From Methylacidiphilales bacterium (GTDB lineage Bacteria > Verrucomicrobiota > Verrucomicrobiia > Methylacidiphilales > UBA1321), in contig JAJSLI010000060.1 of NCBI GenBank assembly GCA_021272315.1, forward strand, positions 21,862 through 85,861: a stretch of DNA of 64,000 nucleotides, written 5' to 3'. Numbering within the stretch: position 1 is the first letter of the stretch; each line of letters opens with the position of its first letter. A program made the position numbers and the translations under genes. This document shows positions 57,054 through 64,000 of this stretch, one piece after another. The notes under the pieces are model-generated. The model worked only from the letters and a program-made list of their open reading frames with translations. It ran no database searches and was not told where the DNA came from.

Positions 57054-59330
57054 GTGTCAGCATCGACGCAACCTGTGCGTGAGGCAAAATTGAGGGCAAT
57101 ACATTCCCCGAACAAGGTGGAATCGGGAACTCCGTTTAGGGCGGTTGGCCTGCTCGTGCTGGCCATACTCGGCGCTTACGTCAACAGTTTTTCGGGCTCA
57201 TTAGTTTTCGATGACGTACCTAACATCCTGACCAACCCAAGCATCCTGCATCTGTGGCCACCCTGGGTGCCGTTCCTGCCTCCGGGCGAGTTGACCGTCG
57301 GTGGTCGTCCGATTCTCAACCTGAGCTTCGCACTCAACTATGCGGTGAGCGGGTTCAACGTGTGGAGCTACCACGCCCTTAACCTGCTGATTCACATCCT
57401 GACCGGATTGATCCTTCTCGGCGTGGTGCGGCGCACGCTCCTGCAACCGGTCTTGCGCGAAAAATTTGGTGCCGATGCGTTACCATTGGCCTTGGCCGTC
57501 GCGCTGCTCTGGACGCTCCATCCGCTCCAGACCGAAGCGGTGACTTACATTTCCCAACGGGCCGAGTCATTGATGGGACTTTTTTATCTTTTGACCCTCT
57601 ATGCGTTCATCCGGGCCGCCGAGCCAGTCCCGGAGCGGCAGCGCTGGGCATGCATTTGCGTGGGAGCGTGCTTTTTGGGCATGGCGACCAAGGAAGTGAT
57701 GGCGACGGTTCCGTTGATGGCGCTGATTTACGACCGAACATTTATAGCTGGCAGCTTTCGGGAAGCGTGGCGGCAGCGCGGACGGCTTTACCTCGCGCTG
57801 GCCACCTCGTGGATGGTGCTGGCCTATTCGTTTGTCGACATCGCCAAACACGGCATCGGCTTTGGATACGGAGTGACGTCATGGACCTATGCGCTGACGG
57901 AGTGTGGGGCGCTGGTACATTATCTGGAACTCCTATTCTGGCCGCATCCGTTGGTAATCGACTATGGAATGGATATGGTAAGCGATCCGTGGCAGGCCCT
58001 GCCCCAGGCGCTGATTTTGGCGGCGCTTTTGATGATCACGGTGATCGGCTTGGTGCGCTGCCCCGCAGTCGGCTTTGCCGGGGCGTGGTTTTTCCTCATC
58101 CTGGCGCCAACGTCGAGCGTGATACCAGTGGCCCTATCGCCCATGGCGGAACACCGGCTCTATTTGCCGTTGGTGGGGCCGGTCATGTTGCTCGTACTCG
58201 GTTTGTACACCTGGCTGGGCCGCTTAAGCTTGATCCCTGTGGCCGCGCTGGCCCTTCTGTGCGGCGTACTCACCTTCGAGCGCAATGGAGACTACCAGTC
58301 GGAAATCGTGCTGTGGGAACAGGCGCTGGATCTGCACCCTGGCAATGCGCGCGCCCGCTACAATCTCGGTAATGCCTTCTTACAAAAGGGGCAAGTGGAC
58401 GAGGCTATTGGTCAATTTCAAAAGGCCTTGGAAATCAACCCTAATTATACCGTCGCTCACAATAACCTCGGCAATGCCCTCGAACAAAAAGGTCAGGTGA
58501 ACGAGGCGATAGCCCAGTACCAAAAAGCCTTGGAAAGCGATCCCGACTATGCCGAAGCTCACAGCAACCTTGGCGTTGCCCTTTTTCAGAAAGGGCGGGT
58601 AAACGAGGCAATTACCCAGTACCAAAAAGCCTTGGAAATCGATCCCAACCATGCCGAAACCCATAACAACCTAGGCAATGCTCTCTTACAAAAGGGGCAG
58701 ATGGACGAGGCAATTGTCCAGTTCCAGCAGGCCTTGGAGATAGACGCCAACGATAGCGAAGCTTACTACAACCTTGGCATTGCTCTTTTTCAAAAAGGGC
58801 GGGTAGACGAAGCAATTGCCCAATTTCAAAAAGCCGTGGAAATCAACCCCAACAATGCCGATGCCCAAAATTACCTAGGCAACTCTCTCTTACAAAAGGG
58901 CTTGGTGAACGAGGCCATCGCCCATTACCAAAAAGTCCTGAAAATCACCCCAAACCGTATCGAGGCTCGCACCAACCTTGGTAGTGCTCTTCTTCGTAAA
59001 GGCCAAGTGGACGAGGCCATTGAACAGTACAAAAAAGCCGTGGAAATCGACCCCAACCTTGCTGAAGCTCACAATAACCTTGGCTGGGCTCTCTCACAGA
59101 AAGGGCAGCTGGACGAGGCGGTGGCCCAATTCCAAGAGGCTCTGAAAATCAATCCCAACGATGCCGCTGCCCACAACAATCTGGGCACGGCTCTGGCAAA
59201 AAAGGGGCAGCTGGACGAGGCGATCTCCCAGTTTCAAGAGGCCTTGCTACTCAAGCCAGACTACAGCACCGCGAAAGATAATCTGGCTAAGGTGCAGGCG
59301 ATGGCGCGACAAACCCAACCTCACCAGTAA
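57054..59330 (+). CDS. TMTC-like membrane protein with TPR array
   Basis: 758 aa from a GTG. The N-terminal 420 residues have about ten membrane helices and the TMTC/GT-C opening [15 protein letters not shown], with [37 protein letters not shown] and [24 protein letters not shown]. The TMTC proteins are O-mannosyltransferases in eukaryotes; bacterial homologues are largely uncharacterised, so glycan transfer is an inference. From residue 432 on there are nine full 34-residue TPRs (pattern NNLGNALxQKGQxDEAIxQF) and a partial tenth. Confidence 0.88.
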   Translation: MSASTQPVREAKLRAIHSPNKVESGTPFRAVGLLVLAILGAYVNSFSGSLVFDDVPNILTNPSILHLWPPWVPFLPPGELTVGGRPILNLSFALNYAVSGFNVWSYHALNLLIHILTGLILLGVVRRTLLQPVLREKFGADALPLALAVALLWTLHPLQTEAVTYISQRAESLMGLFYLLTLYAFIRAAEPVPERQRWACICVGACFLGMATKEVMATVPLMALIYDRTFIAGSFREAWRQRGRLYLALATSWMVLAYSFVDIAKHGIGFGYGVTSWTYALTECGALVHYLELLFWPHPLVIDYGMDMVSDPWQALPQALILAALLMITVIGLVRCPAVGFAGAWFFLILAPTSSVIPVALSPMAEHRLYLPLVGPVMLLVLGLYTWLGRLSLIPVAALALLCGVLTFERNGDYQSEIVLWEQALDLHPGNARARYNLGNAFLQKGQVDEAIGQFQKALEINPNYTVAHNNLGNALEQKGQVNEAIAQYQKALESDPDYAEAHSNLGVALFQKGRVNEAITQYQKALEIDPNHAETHNNLGNALLQKGQMDEAIVQFQQALEIDANDSEAYYNLGIALFQKGRVDEAIAQFQKAVEINPNNADAQNYLGNSLLQKGLVNEAIAHYQKVLKITPNRIEARTNLGSALLRKGQVDEAIEQYKKAVEIDPNLAEAHNNLGWALSQKGQLDEAVAQFQEALKINPNDAAAHNNLGTALAKKGQLDEAISQFQEALLLKPDYSTAKDNLAKVQAMARQTQPHQ
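58347..59264 (+). repeat. Nine near-identical 102-bp TPR repeats
   Basis: Nine consecutive 102-bp units encode 34-residue TPRs in the TMTC-like gene. Units share long identical stretches, for example the codons for QKG followed by the DEAI or NEAI block, so similarity is visible at DNA level and not only in protein. This suggests recent expansion by unequal crossing-over or slippage. Confidence 0.85.
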
Positions 59331-59364
59331 TCGCCTTGCCTGAACCGTCTTCCGTTGTAAACGC

Positions 59365-60924
59365 TCAGAGACCCGCCTCAGGCCCTTTCCAGTAAACGAT
59401 AGTCTTGTCGTCGCGATAAGCTTCCTTCCAGCCGGGCACGGTGGTGATGAACTGGTTGAGGAGAAGATGCCGGTCAAGCAGCGCCGAATCGTAATTGCCC
59501 TGGTCGAGCTTGTCCCGCCAGCCCGGTTCGCAGCCGTAGAGAGCGACAAAGGCGTAGACCGTCTTGTCGCCGTAAAAATCGCCCCGATCATCGAAGCTGA
59601 CGCGGAAACCGGGCCGCACGTTCCAGAGCAGCGGCCCGGCGTTCCACGTGGTGGTGAGCGGGCGCTGGAAACGGTCGGGATGATCGCGCACGAAATCGAC
59701 CAACCGGGGCGTGATGCTCGCGCCGACAAACAGGCGTTGTGAAACGGGCGTGTGGAGAAATAGCCACGAAACGCCCAACGCCGCGACCAGCGCCAGCCAG
59801 GCATCGCCGCCCGCCATCCGCTGCGTGGCCTGAAATTCCCGGAGCCGTTCGCCGATGCCCTCGAATAATTCGGCCACCAGCGAAAACCGGTCCCGGAAAG
59901 AGGGCAGCCACGGCCCCTCGAGGAGGGCCTCGATATCGCGCGCCACCGGGACCGCGGCGACGATCATCAACAGCAGCACGTGCCGCTGCGCCTTGAGTCC
60001 CTCATCGAGGAAAAAAAGCACGGGCAGGACCGTTTCCCAACGCCACGCGGGCGCCGAACGGCAAAGCCGCGCCAGAAAAACGACACCGAGGATGAACAGC
60101 ACCGTAATGGCCGCCATATGGTGGGAAAGGTCGAGAAAATCGGGCGGCTGGTATTCTTCCCAAAGCGCAAAGCTCTTGTAGGTGGTGGCGAAGAGAAAGA
60201 CCTGCCGCAACAAGCGCCCTCCCCACGGATTGACCAGGACCGAGAGCGCGCAAAGAAAAGTCAGCCCGATCCAGGGAATGAGCGGCGCTTCGTCGCCGTC
60301 GCTCCGGCGGGAGATCCGGTCAAGCGTCCGCCCGAAGAGCGAAAGGGCCAGGAAAATGAGCGCCGCCGCCCAACCGGCATGGAGATTCGCCCACGCCACA
60401 AAAATGACCGGTAGGAGCAGCCAATCCCGCCCGCGAGGCACACGGTGCCTGCGCCAGACTTCGACCACCAAGACCATAAAGAGGTAGGTGAAGAGTACCG
60501 GCCGCGCCGAAAAATGGAGATGCAGGGTGAGAAAGGCGATGCCCGTGACCACCAGCACGGTCCCGATTGGCAGGCCCGCCTGGAGCAGCGTGCGGTAGAC
60601 GCCGAGAACGGTAGCGGCAAACAGGGCCGTGCAGAACGCGCAGACCAAGCCGAGACCGCCCGCGCGATAGAGTTCGCCCAGCGTGGCCTCGAAGGCCCAC
60701 TCGAAATCGAGCCACGGTTCGCCCGCCCGGGTGAAGCTGAGCGGGTCGGCGCGGGGAATCCGGCCCGTTTCGAGAATGACCTCGGCGGTGCGCAGATGCC
60801 GACCTACGCCCGGATCCTTAAAAAGACTTTGGCAGCCGAGGAACATCCACAGTTCAATGGCCAGAAAAAGAAAGAAACCGAAAGTCGGCAGCCACCAAAC
60901 GGCTTTCGTCGGGGACTCAAGCAT
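59365..60924 (-). CDS. Polytopic membrane protein, GT-C-like
   Basis: 519 aa from the ATG at 60924; a TTG three codons earlier is in frame. About ten hydrophobic helices, with an early extracytoplasmic loop DPGVGRHLRTAEVILETGRI and the segment PRADPLSFTRAGEPWLDFEW. That acidic-rich first loop and the overall topology resemble GT-C polyprenyl-phosphate-sugar glycosyltransferases, but I cannot identify a signature. The C-terminal 130 residues (FDDRGDFYGDKTVYAFVALY) are soluble. It converges on the TMTC-like gene with 34 bases between, which suggests a shared glycosylation theme. Confidence 0.72.
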   Translation of the reverse strand: MLESPTKAVWWLPTFGFFLFLAIELWMFLGCQSLFKDPGVGRHLRTAEVILETGRIPRADPLSFTRAGEPWLDFEWAFEATLGELYRAGGLGLVCAFCTALFAATVLGVYRTLLQAGLPIGTVLVVTGIAFLTLHLHFSARPVLFTYLFMVLVVEVWRRHRVPRGRDWLLLPVIFVAWANLHAGWAAALIFLALSLFGRTLDRISRRSDGDEAPLIPWIGLTFLCALSVLVNPWGGRLLRQVFLFATTYKSFALWEEYQPPDFLDLSHHMAAITVLFILGVVFLARLCRSAPAWRWETVLPVLFFLDEGLKAQRHVLLLMIVAAVPVARDIEALLEGPWLPSFRDRFSLVAELFEGIGERLREFQATQRMAGGDAWLALVAALGVSWLFLHTPVSQRLFVGASITPRLVDFVRDHPDRFQRPLTTTWNAGPLLWNVRPGFRVSFDDRGDFYGDKTVYAFVALYGCEPGWRDKLDQGNYDSALLDRHLLLNQFITTVPGWKEAYRDDKTIVYWKGPEAGL

Positions 60925-61020
60925 GGCCAACAAGATAGAAGCTGCCGCCCGCTTCTGTCACCGCGAATCGGGCCAGGCGCCGCGCACGGCCCTCCCTCGG
61001 GAGAAGCCGCGCGCGCAAAA

Positions 61021-61248
61021 TTATTGCCCAGGCGCTTTCCCTTGCGCGATCTGCGAGTTGATGACCTCGGAATAGAGCCCGCTAAGTTCCTGGCCCAAAT
61101 TGATTAAAACTCCAATGGCCACAATGGATATAACGGCGATAATCAAGGCGTATTCGACGAGAGTTTGACCCCGGCGTATCTTCGGGTGTCGCGTCCAAGC
61201 CTTGGCCCGGACCAAAAAACGAACTGCCTGCCTTTTGACATAAATCAT
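61021..61248 (-). CDS. Flp-type pilin (type IVb)
   Basis: 75 aa from the ATG at 61248, which has AGGAGGTG with a six-base spacer, one of the best ribosome sites in the window. Residues 27-48 hold the Flp signature RRGQTLVEYALIIAVISIVA: a basic end, Gly before the cleavage site, Glu at position 5 and the conserved Tyr, then a hydrophobic helix. It would be processed by a TadV-like prepilin peptidase. The rest of a Tad cluster is missing here. A structured leader precedes the gene. Confidence 0.88.
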   Translation of the reverse strand: MIYVKRQAVRFLVRAKAWTRHPKIRRGQTLVEYALIIAVISIVAIGVLINLGQELSGLYSEVINSQIAQGKAPGQ

Positions 61249-61293
61249 GCCCCTCACCTCCTTTCCTTAATGAACCCGAAAGGCATGGCAACG

Positions 61294-61380
61294 CCGGCCC
61301 AGGGCCGGGTTTCCCGCCGCGCCACGTTAAAACGGGCGCGGGTTGTATGTGATCGCAACCACGGAGACGTGGGAACAACC
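61294..61380 (-). promoter_or_regulatory. Strongly structured 5' leader of the Flp pilin gene
   Basis: Reading on the minus strand: a stem of 61380-61375 with 61346-61341 (GGTTGT/ACAACC) encloses a hairpin CCACG/CGTGG (61372-61368 with 61363-61359). Directly next is CGCGCC/GGCGCG (61340-61335 with 61323-61318), and then either CGGG/CCCG (61316-61313 with 61309-61306) or the 15-base palindrome at 61294-61308. The GGTTG arm could instead pair with the other CAACC at 61356-61360. The ribosome site at 61262-61255 follows. It does not match a riboswitch that I recognise. Confidence 0.5.
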
Positions 61381-61714
61381 ATGCTTTTTCTGGATCCTGT
61401 CTGAAAGTCATACAGTTCGAGATTATTTCCCGACATGCGCGTCAAGGCGTTCCTACTGTGGCAAGACCGAGTACGCCAAAATTAACGAGCGTAAACAAAT
61501 TTATGCAATAAACATGCCACACATCGAAAAGTTCATTCATAATACGTTATCGTCAACTGTAAAAATGGTAGTATTAACGTCTTAGATGATCTGACAATCC
61601 TTTATCCCTCCACACCATCCCGTGCAATCAGGCAAAGGCTGCCCATTCAAGGCAAAAGTCGCACGGTTCAACAGGCTCGAAATCCTTGTGCGCTTCGTGT
61701 AAAGTCACCTCCCG
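61381..61714. other. AT-richer intergenic region
   Basis: Between the pilin leader and miaB. The part from about 61480 to 61620 is clearly AT-richer than its surroundings. It probably holds the pilin promoter (minus) and the miaB promoter (plus), but I cannot pick a convincing -35/-10 pair. No gene is supported. Confidence 0.5.
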
Positions 61715-63064
61715 ATGCCTTCCGTCTTCATCAAAACTTACGGTTGCCAGATGAATGTGCGCGATTCCGAACAGGTCGCGCGCGACTTGGCCAGCCGGGG
61801 CTATGATCTGGTCGAGCGCGAAGAAGGCGCCGATGTCGTCCTGCTCAACACCTGTTCTGTGCGCGACATGGCCGAACAAAAGGCGATCGGCAAGATGAAG
61901 ACACTCGCGGGCCGCAAGAAGCGCCACCAGCATCAGGTCATCGGCTTCCTCGGTTGCATGGCGCAAAGCCGGGGCTCCGCAATTCTTGACGATCTGCCCG
62001 GCGTTGATCTGGTCGTTGGCACGCAAAAATTTCACGAAGTGGGCCGCCACGTCGACACTCTCTTCCGGCAACGCCGGGAAAAAACGGAACCTGCCCGCAT
62101 TGTCGACATCGCCGAAGAGACCGGGTCGCAAAACACCATCCGCGATCATCTGCTCGCGCCGCGGCAGGTATCCGCCTTTGTCTCAATCATGCAGGGCTGC
62201 AACATGCACTGCACCTTCTGTATCGTGCCCAGCACACGGGGCGCGGAACGGTCGCGGCCCATCGCGGAAATCGTCGCTGAGGTCGAATCACTCGTCCAGC
62301 AGGGCGTGAAGGAAGTGACGCTCCTTGGCCAGATCGTGAATCTCTACGGGCGGCATGAATTTCCCGTGGCGGCGGGCCGCTCGCCCTTCACGCAACTGCT
62401 ACATGCCGTCTGCGCCGTGCCGGGGATCGAGCGAGTCCGCTTCACGTCACCCCACCCGATTGGCTTCAAGGACGATCTCGTCGCCTGTTTCCGCGACCTG
62501 CCGAATCTCTGCGAGCATGTGCACCTCCCGCTCCAGTCGGGTAGCGACCGCATCCTCAAGGCGATGCACCGCGCCTACACGCGCGAAGGTTATCTGCGGC
62601 TGGTGGAAAAACTGCGCGCCGCGCACCCCGGCATTGCCTTCACCACCGACGTCATCGTCGGGTTCCCCGGCGAAACCGAGGACGATTTCCGCCAGACCTG
62701 CGAACTCGTGCGCGAGGTCGCCTTCGACAACGCTTTCGTCTTCCGCTACTCGCCGCGGCACGATACCCCCGCCGCAACGATGGAGGGGCAGTTGTCCGAA
62801 GCGCTGAAGATGGAACGCAATCAGGTGCTGCTGCGGCTGCTGGACGAGATTGCCGAACGCCGCGTGAAGGAGCTGCTGGGCCGCGAGGACCAAATCCTTG
62901 TCGAGGGCGAAAGCCGCACCAACCCGGACCGCTTTCAGGGCCGCACGCGCACCAACCGGCTTGTCCTCATTGACGCGAACGAACGGTGGCGCGGAGAATT
63001 GCTGCCTGTGCACCTGACCGAATCGACTGGCTTCACCTGGTATGCGGAACCTGTTTTAGTGTAG
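61715..63064 (+). CDS. miaB: tRNA-2-methylthio-N6-dimethylallyladenosine synthase MiaB
   Basis: 449 aa radical-SAM methylthiotransferase acting on A37 of tRNAs. The N-terminal UPF0004 domain has the three cluster cysteines in TYGCQMNVRDSEQV, LNTCSVRDMAEQKA and GCMAQ. The radical-SAM cluster is GCNMHCTFCIVPSTRGAERS, followed by PLQSGSDRILKAMHRAYTRE and TTDVIVGFPGETEDDF. A C-terminal TRAM domain is seen (LGREDQILVEGES). The usual LGQNVNSY reads LGQIVNLY here. Monocistronic. Confidence 0.95.
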   Translation: MPSVFIKTYGCQMNVRDSEQVARDLASRGYDLVEREEGADVVLLNTCSVRDMAEQKAIGKMKTLAGRKKRHQHQVIGFLGCMAQSRGSAILDDLPGVDLVVGTQKFHEVGRHVDTLFRQRREKTEPARIVDIAEETGSQNTIRDHLLAPRQVSAFVSIMQGCNMHCTFCIVPSTRGAERSRPIAEIVAEVESLVQQGVKEVTLLGQIVNLYGRHEFPVAAGRSPFTQLLHAVCAVPGIERVRFTSPHPIGFKDDLVACFRDLPNLCEHVHLPLQSGSDRILKAMHRAYTREGYLRLVEKLRAAHPGIAFTTDVIVGFPGETEDDFRQTCELVREVAFDNAFVFRYSPRHDTPAATMEGQLSEALKMERNQVLLRLLDEIAERRVKELLGREDQILVEGESRTNPDRFQGRTRTNRLVLIDANERWRGELLPVHLTESTGFTWYAEPVLV

Positions 63065-63084
63065 CGACGGTCTGTGATCATCGC

Positions 63085-63672
63085 TTAAGGACTCCACACA
63101 AACCGCCAGGGCTTGAGGGCCCAGACACCCGCGTAGTCGACGCCGATGCGCGGCGTCCGTTTCACCTGCCGGGCCGGGGGCACGATGCCCCGGTCCTCGA
63201 TCCAGATCGTCTCGCCCAACAGGTCATGGCGATTATGATGCATCTCGATGCCGAGCGCGGCGCAAACCCGGCCCGGACCGCTGGCCCAATCCTTTTCCGC
63301 AACGCCGACCCGGCGCTTCCGCACCAACTCGTGCCCCGCTGTGATCTTCACCGCGCGGACCAGCACCGCCTGCGCCGAATCGACCGGGCCCGTGACGATA
63401 TTAAAAAGCCGGTGCATCCCATAGCAGAGGTAGACGTAGGCGACCCCGCCCGGCGCGAACATGATCTCGGTCCGGGCCGTGCGCCGATTGCCAAACGCGT
63501 GAGACGCCGCATCACGCCGGCCGCCGTAAGCTTCTGTCTCGATCATGACGCCCTCCGCGTAGCCGTCCGGCGCCTGCACGCAGAGTACCTTGCCGAGAAA
63601 GAAGCGGGCGGCGCGCACGGACCGCGGGTCGGCATAATCGGCGCGTACCAATTTTCTGCCTGAGGCCATCAT
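63085..63672 (-). CDS. mpg: DNA-3-methyladenine glycosylase (Mpg/AAG family)
   Basis: 195 aa base-excision repair enzyme that removes alkylated purines. The Mpg fold is seen in ARFFLGKVLCVQAPDGYAEG, the catalytic Glu in MIETEAYGGRRDAASHAFGN, and the DNA-intercalating Tyr region EIMFAPGGVAYVYLCYGMHR followed by LFNIVTG. C-terminal TPRIGVDYAGVWALKPWRF is conserved. Length is usual. Convergent with miaB, 20 bases apart. Confidence 0.93.
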   Translation of the reverse strand: MMASGRKLVRADYADPRSVRAARFFLGKVLCVQAPDGYAEGVMIETEAYGGRRDAASHAFGNRRTARTEIMFAPGGVAYVYLCYGMHRLFNIVTGPVDSAQAVLVRAVKITAGHELVRKRRVGVAEKDWASGPGRVCAALGIEMHHNRHDLLGETIWIEDRGIVPPARQVKRTPRIGVDYAGVWALKPWRFVWSP

Positions 63673-63719
63673 TAACTTTTGCCTTTTTCGATCATTAATC
63701 CATCCTATTTCTCCGCCTT

Positions 63720-64000
63720 ATGCCTACACCCACGCACGTTCTCTGGCCGACACTGCCGCCACCACTCGCCCTCGACATTCTCCTTTCGGTGCAGAAATCG
63801 AACAAGAAACTCTACCGCACCGCGGTCGAGATCATGGCTCCCCGAATGGGCGTCCGCGTACCGACCCTGCTCGAACTGCCAAAGGTCCAACGTCACACGG
63901 CTTGGATTTCGATACTTGCCCGGCCCGAGATGGAAGTGCTCAGCTTCAACCTCCTCTCAACCTGGCTGATCGAGACCCAGCGCCCAATGCTCTGCGCCTG
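63720..64000 (+). CDS. Hypothetical protein, truncated by the window end
   Basis: Partial: 93 codons from the ATG at 63720 with no stop before the right end. It reads MPTPTHVLWPTLPPPLALDI, then SVQKSNKKLYRTAVEIMAPR and VPTLLELPKVQRHTAWISIL, soluble and mixed alpha/beta, without a motif that I recognise. Divergent from mpg. Codon composition matches neighbouring genes, which supports real coding. Confidence 0.65.
   Translation, partial: MPTPTHVLWPTLPPPLALDILLSVQKSNKKLYRTAVEIMAPRMGVRVPTLLELPKVQRHTAWISILARPEMEVLSFNLLSTWLIETQRPMLCA

Noticed and set aside
55685..57166. A 493-codon frame antisense to the class III aminotransferase
   Set aside because: The aminotransferase frame has all catalytic motifs; the antisense product is Arg/Ala-rich with no family features.

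Overview
The window reads as a contiguous chromosomal segment of a Gram-negative, GC-rich bacterium. Outer-membrane functions are plentiful: a TonB-dependent receptor, BamD-like and LptE lipoproteins, an AsmA-like protein, an RND pump with its outer-membrane factor, and a TonB-era set of lipoboxes. GTP-type PEP carboxykinase, a TMTC-like TPR membrane protein, an ECF sigma factor with small membrane partners and the general gene style suggest Verrucomicrobiota. That assignment is an inference from protein style; no 16S gene or other decisive marker is present. Most of the window is ordinary core and accessory genome, with no prophage, insertion sequence or CRISPR array.

Layout. 1-9.9 kb: TonB-dependent siderophore-type receptor, a DUF2007 zinc-ribbon protein, an AsmA-like protein, a small membrane protein, a block of palindromic repeats (6.1-6.4 kb), a solute-binding protein and its ABC ATPase without a permease, and a receiver-PAS protein. 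10-15.2 kb: a phosphofructokinase with an unusual active-site residue, a zinc-ribbon protein, an outer-membrane barrel, a Gly/Tyr/His-rich lipoprotein, a beta-propeller and an AT-richer orphan gene next to tRNA-Leu(UAG). 15.3-24.8 kb: BamD-like and LptE lipoproteins, a cyclic-nucleotide-binding protein, a GT2 glycosyltransferase, PilT, a cupin, DNA polymerase III alpha and an aldo/keto reductase.

25-36 kb is the most coherent accessory unit. An ECF sigma factor, a one-helix membrane protein and a CpxP/CnrX-like membrane-anchored periplasmic protein run directly into MdtA-, MdtB- and MdtC-like RND genes and a NodT-type outer-membrane factor, all on one strand with tiny gaps or overlaps. The first three match the parts list and sizes of the CnrYXH metal-sensing cassette, but the pump is of the drug (HAE-1, tandem MdtBC) kind.

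36-64 kb: TatA, an MFS transporter, a periplasmic cyclophilin, an L,D-transpeptidase, a class I amidotransferase, a zinc-motif-less ROK kinase, the tig-clpP-clpX operon, a hybrid histidine kinase, a prephenate-dehydratase-like protein with altered signature residues, an O-antigen-ligase/TPR protein, XseB, an AEC transporter, PEP carboxykinase, a methyltransferase, a HicBA toxin-antitoxin pair with a possible leaderless start, a class III aminotransferase, a TMTC-like protein with near-identical 102-bp TPR repeats, a GT-C-like membrane protein, a solitary Flp pilin behind a strongly structured leader, MiaB, 3-methyladenine DNA glycosylase, and a partial gene running off the right end.

Standouts for follow-up: the duplicated three-hairpin repeat with covarying stems at 6.18-6.41 kb, the CnrYXH-like cassette driving an Mdt-type pump, and the structured leader of the Flp pilin.
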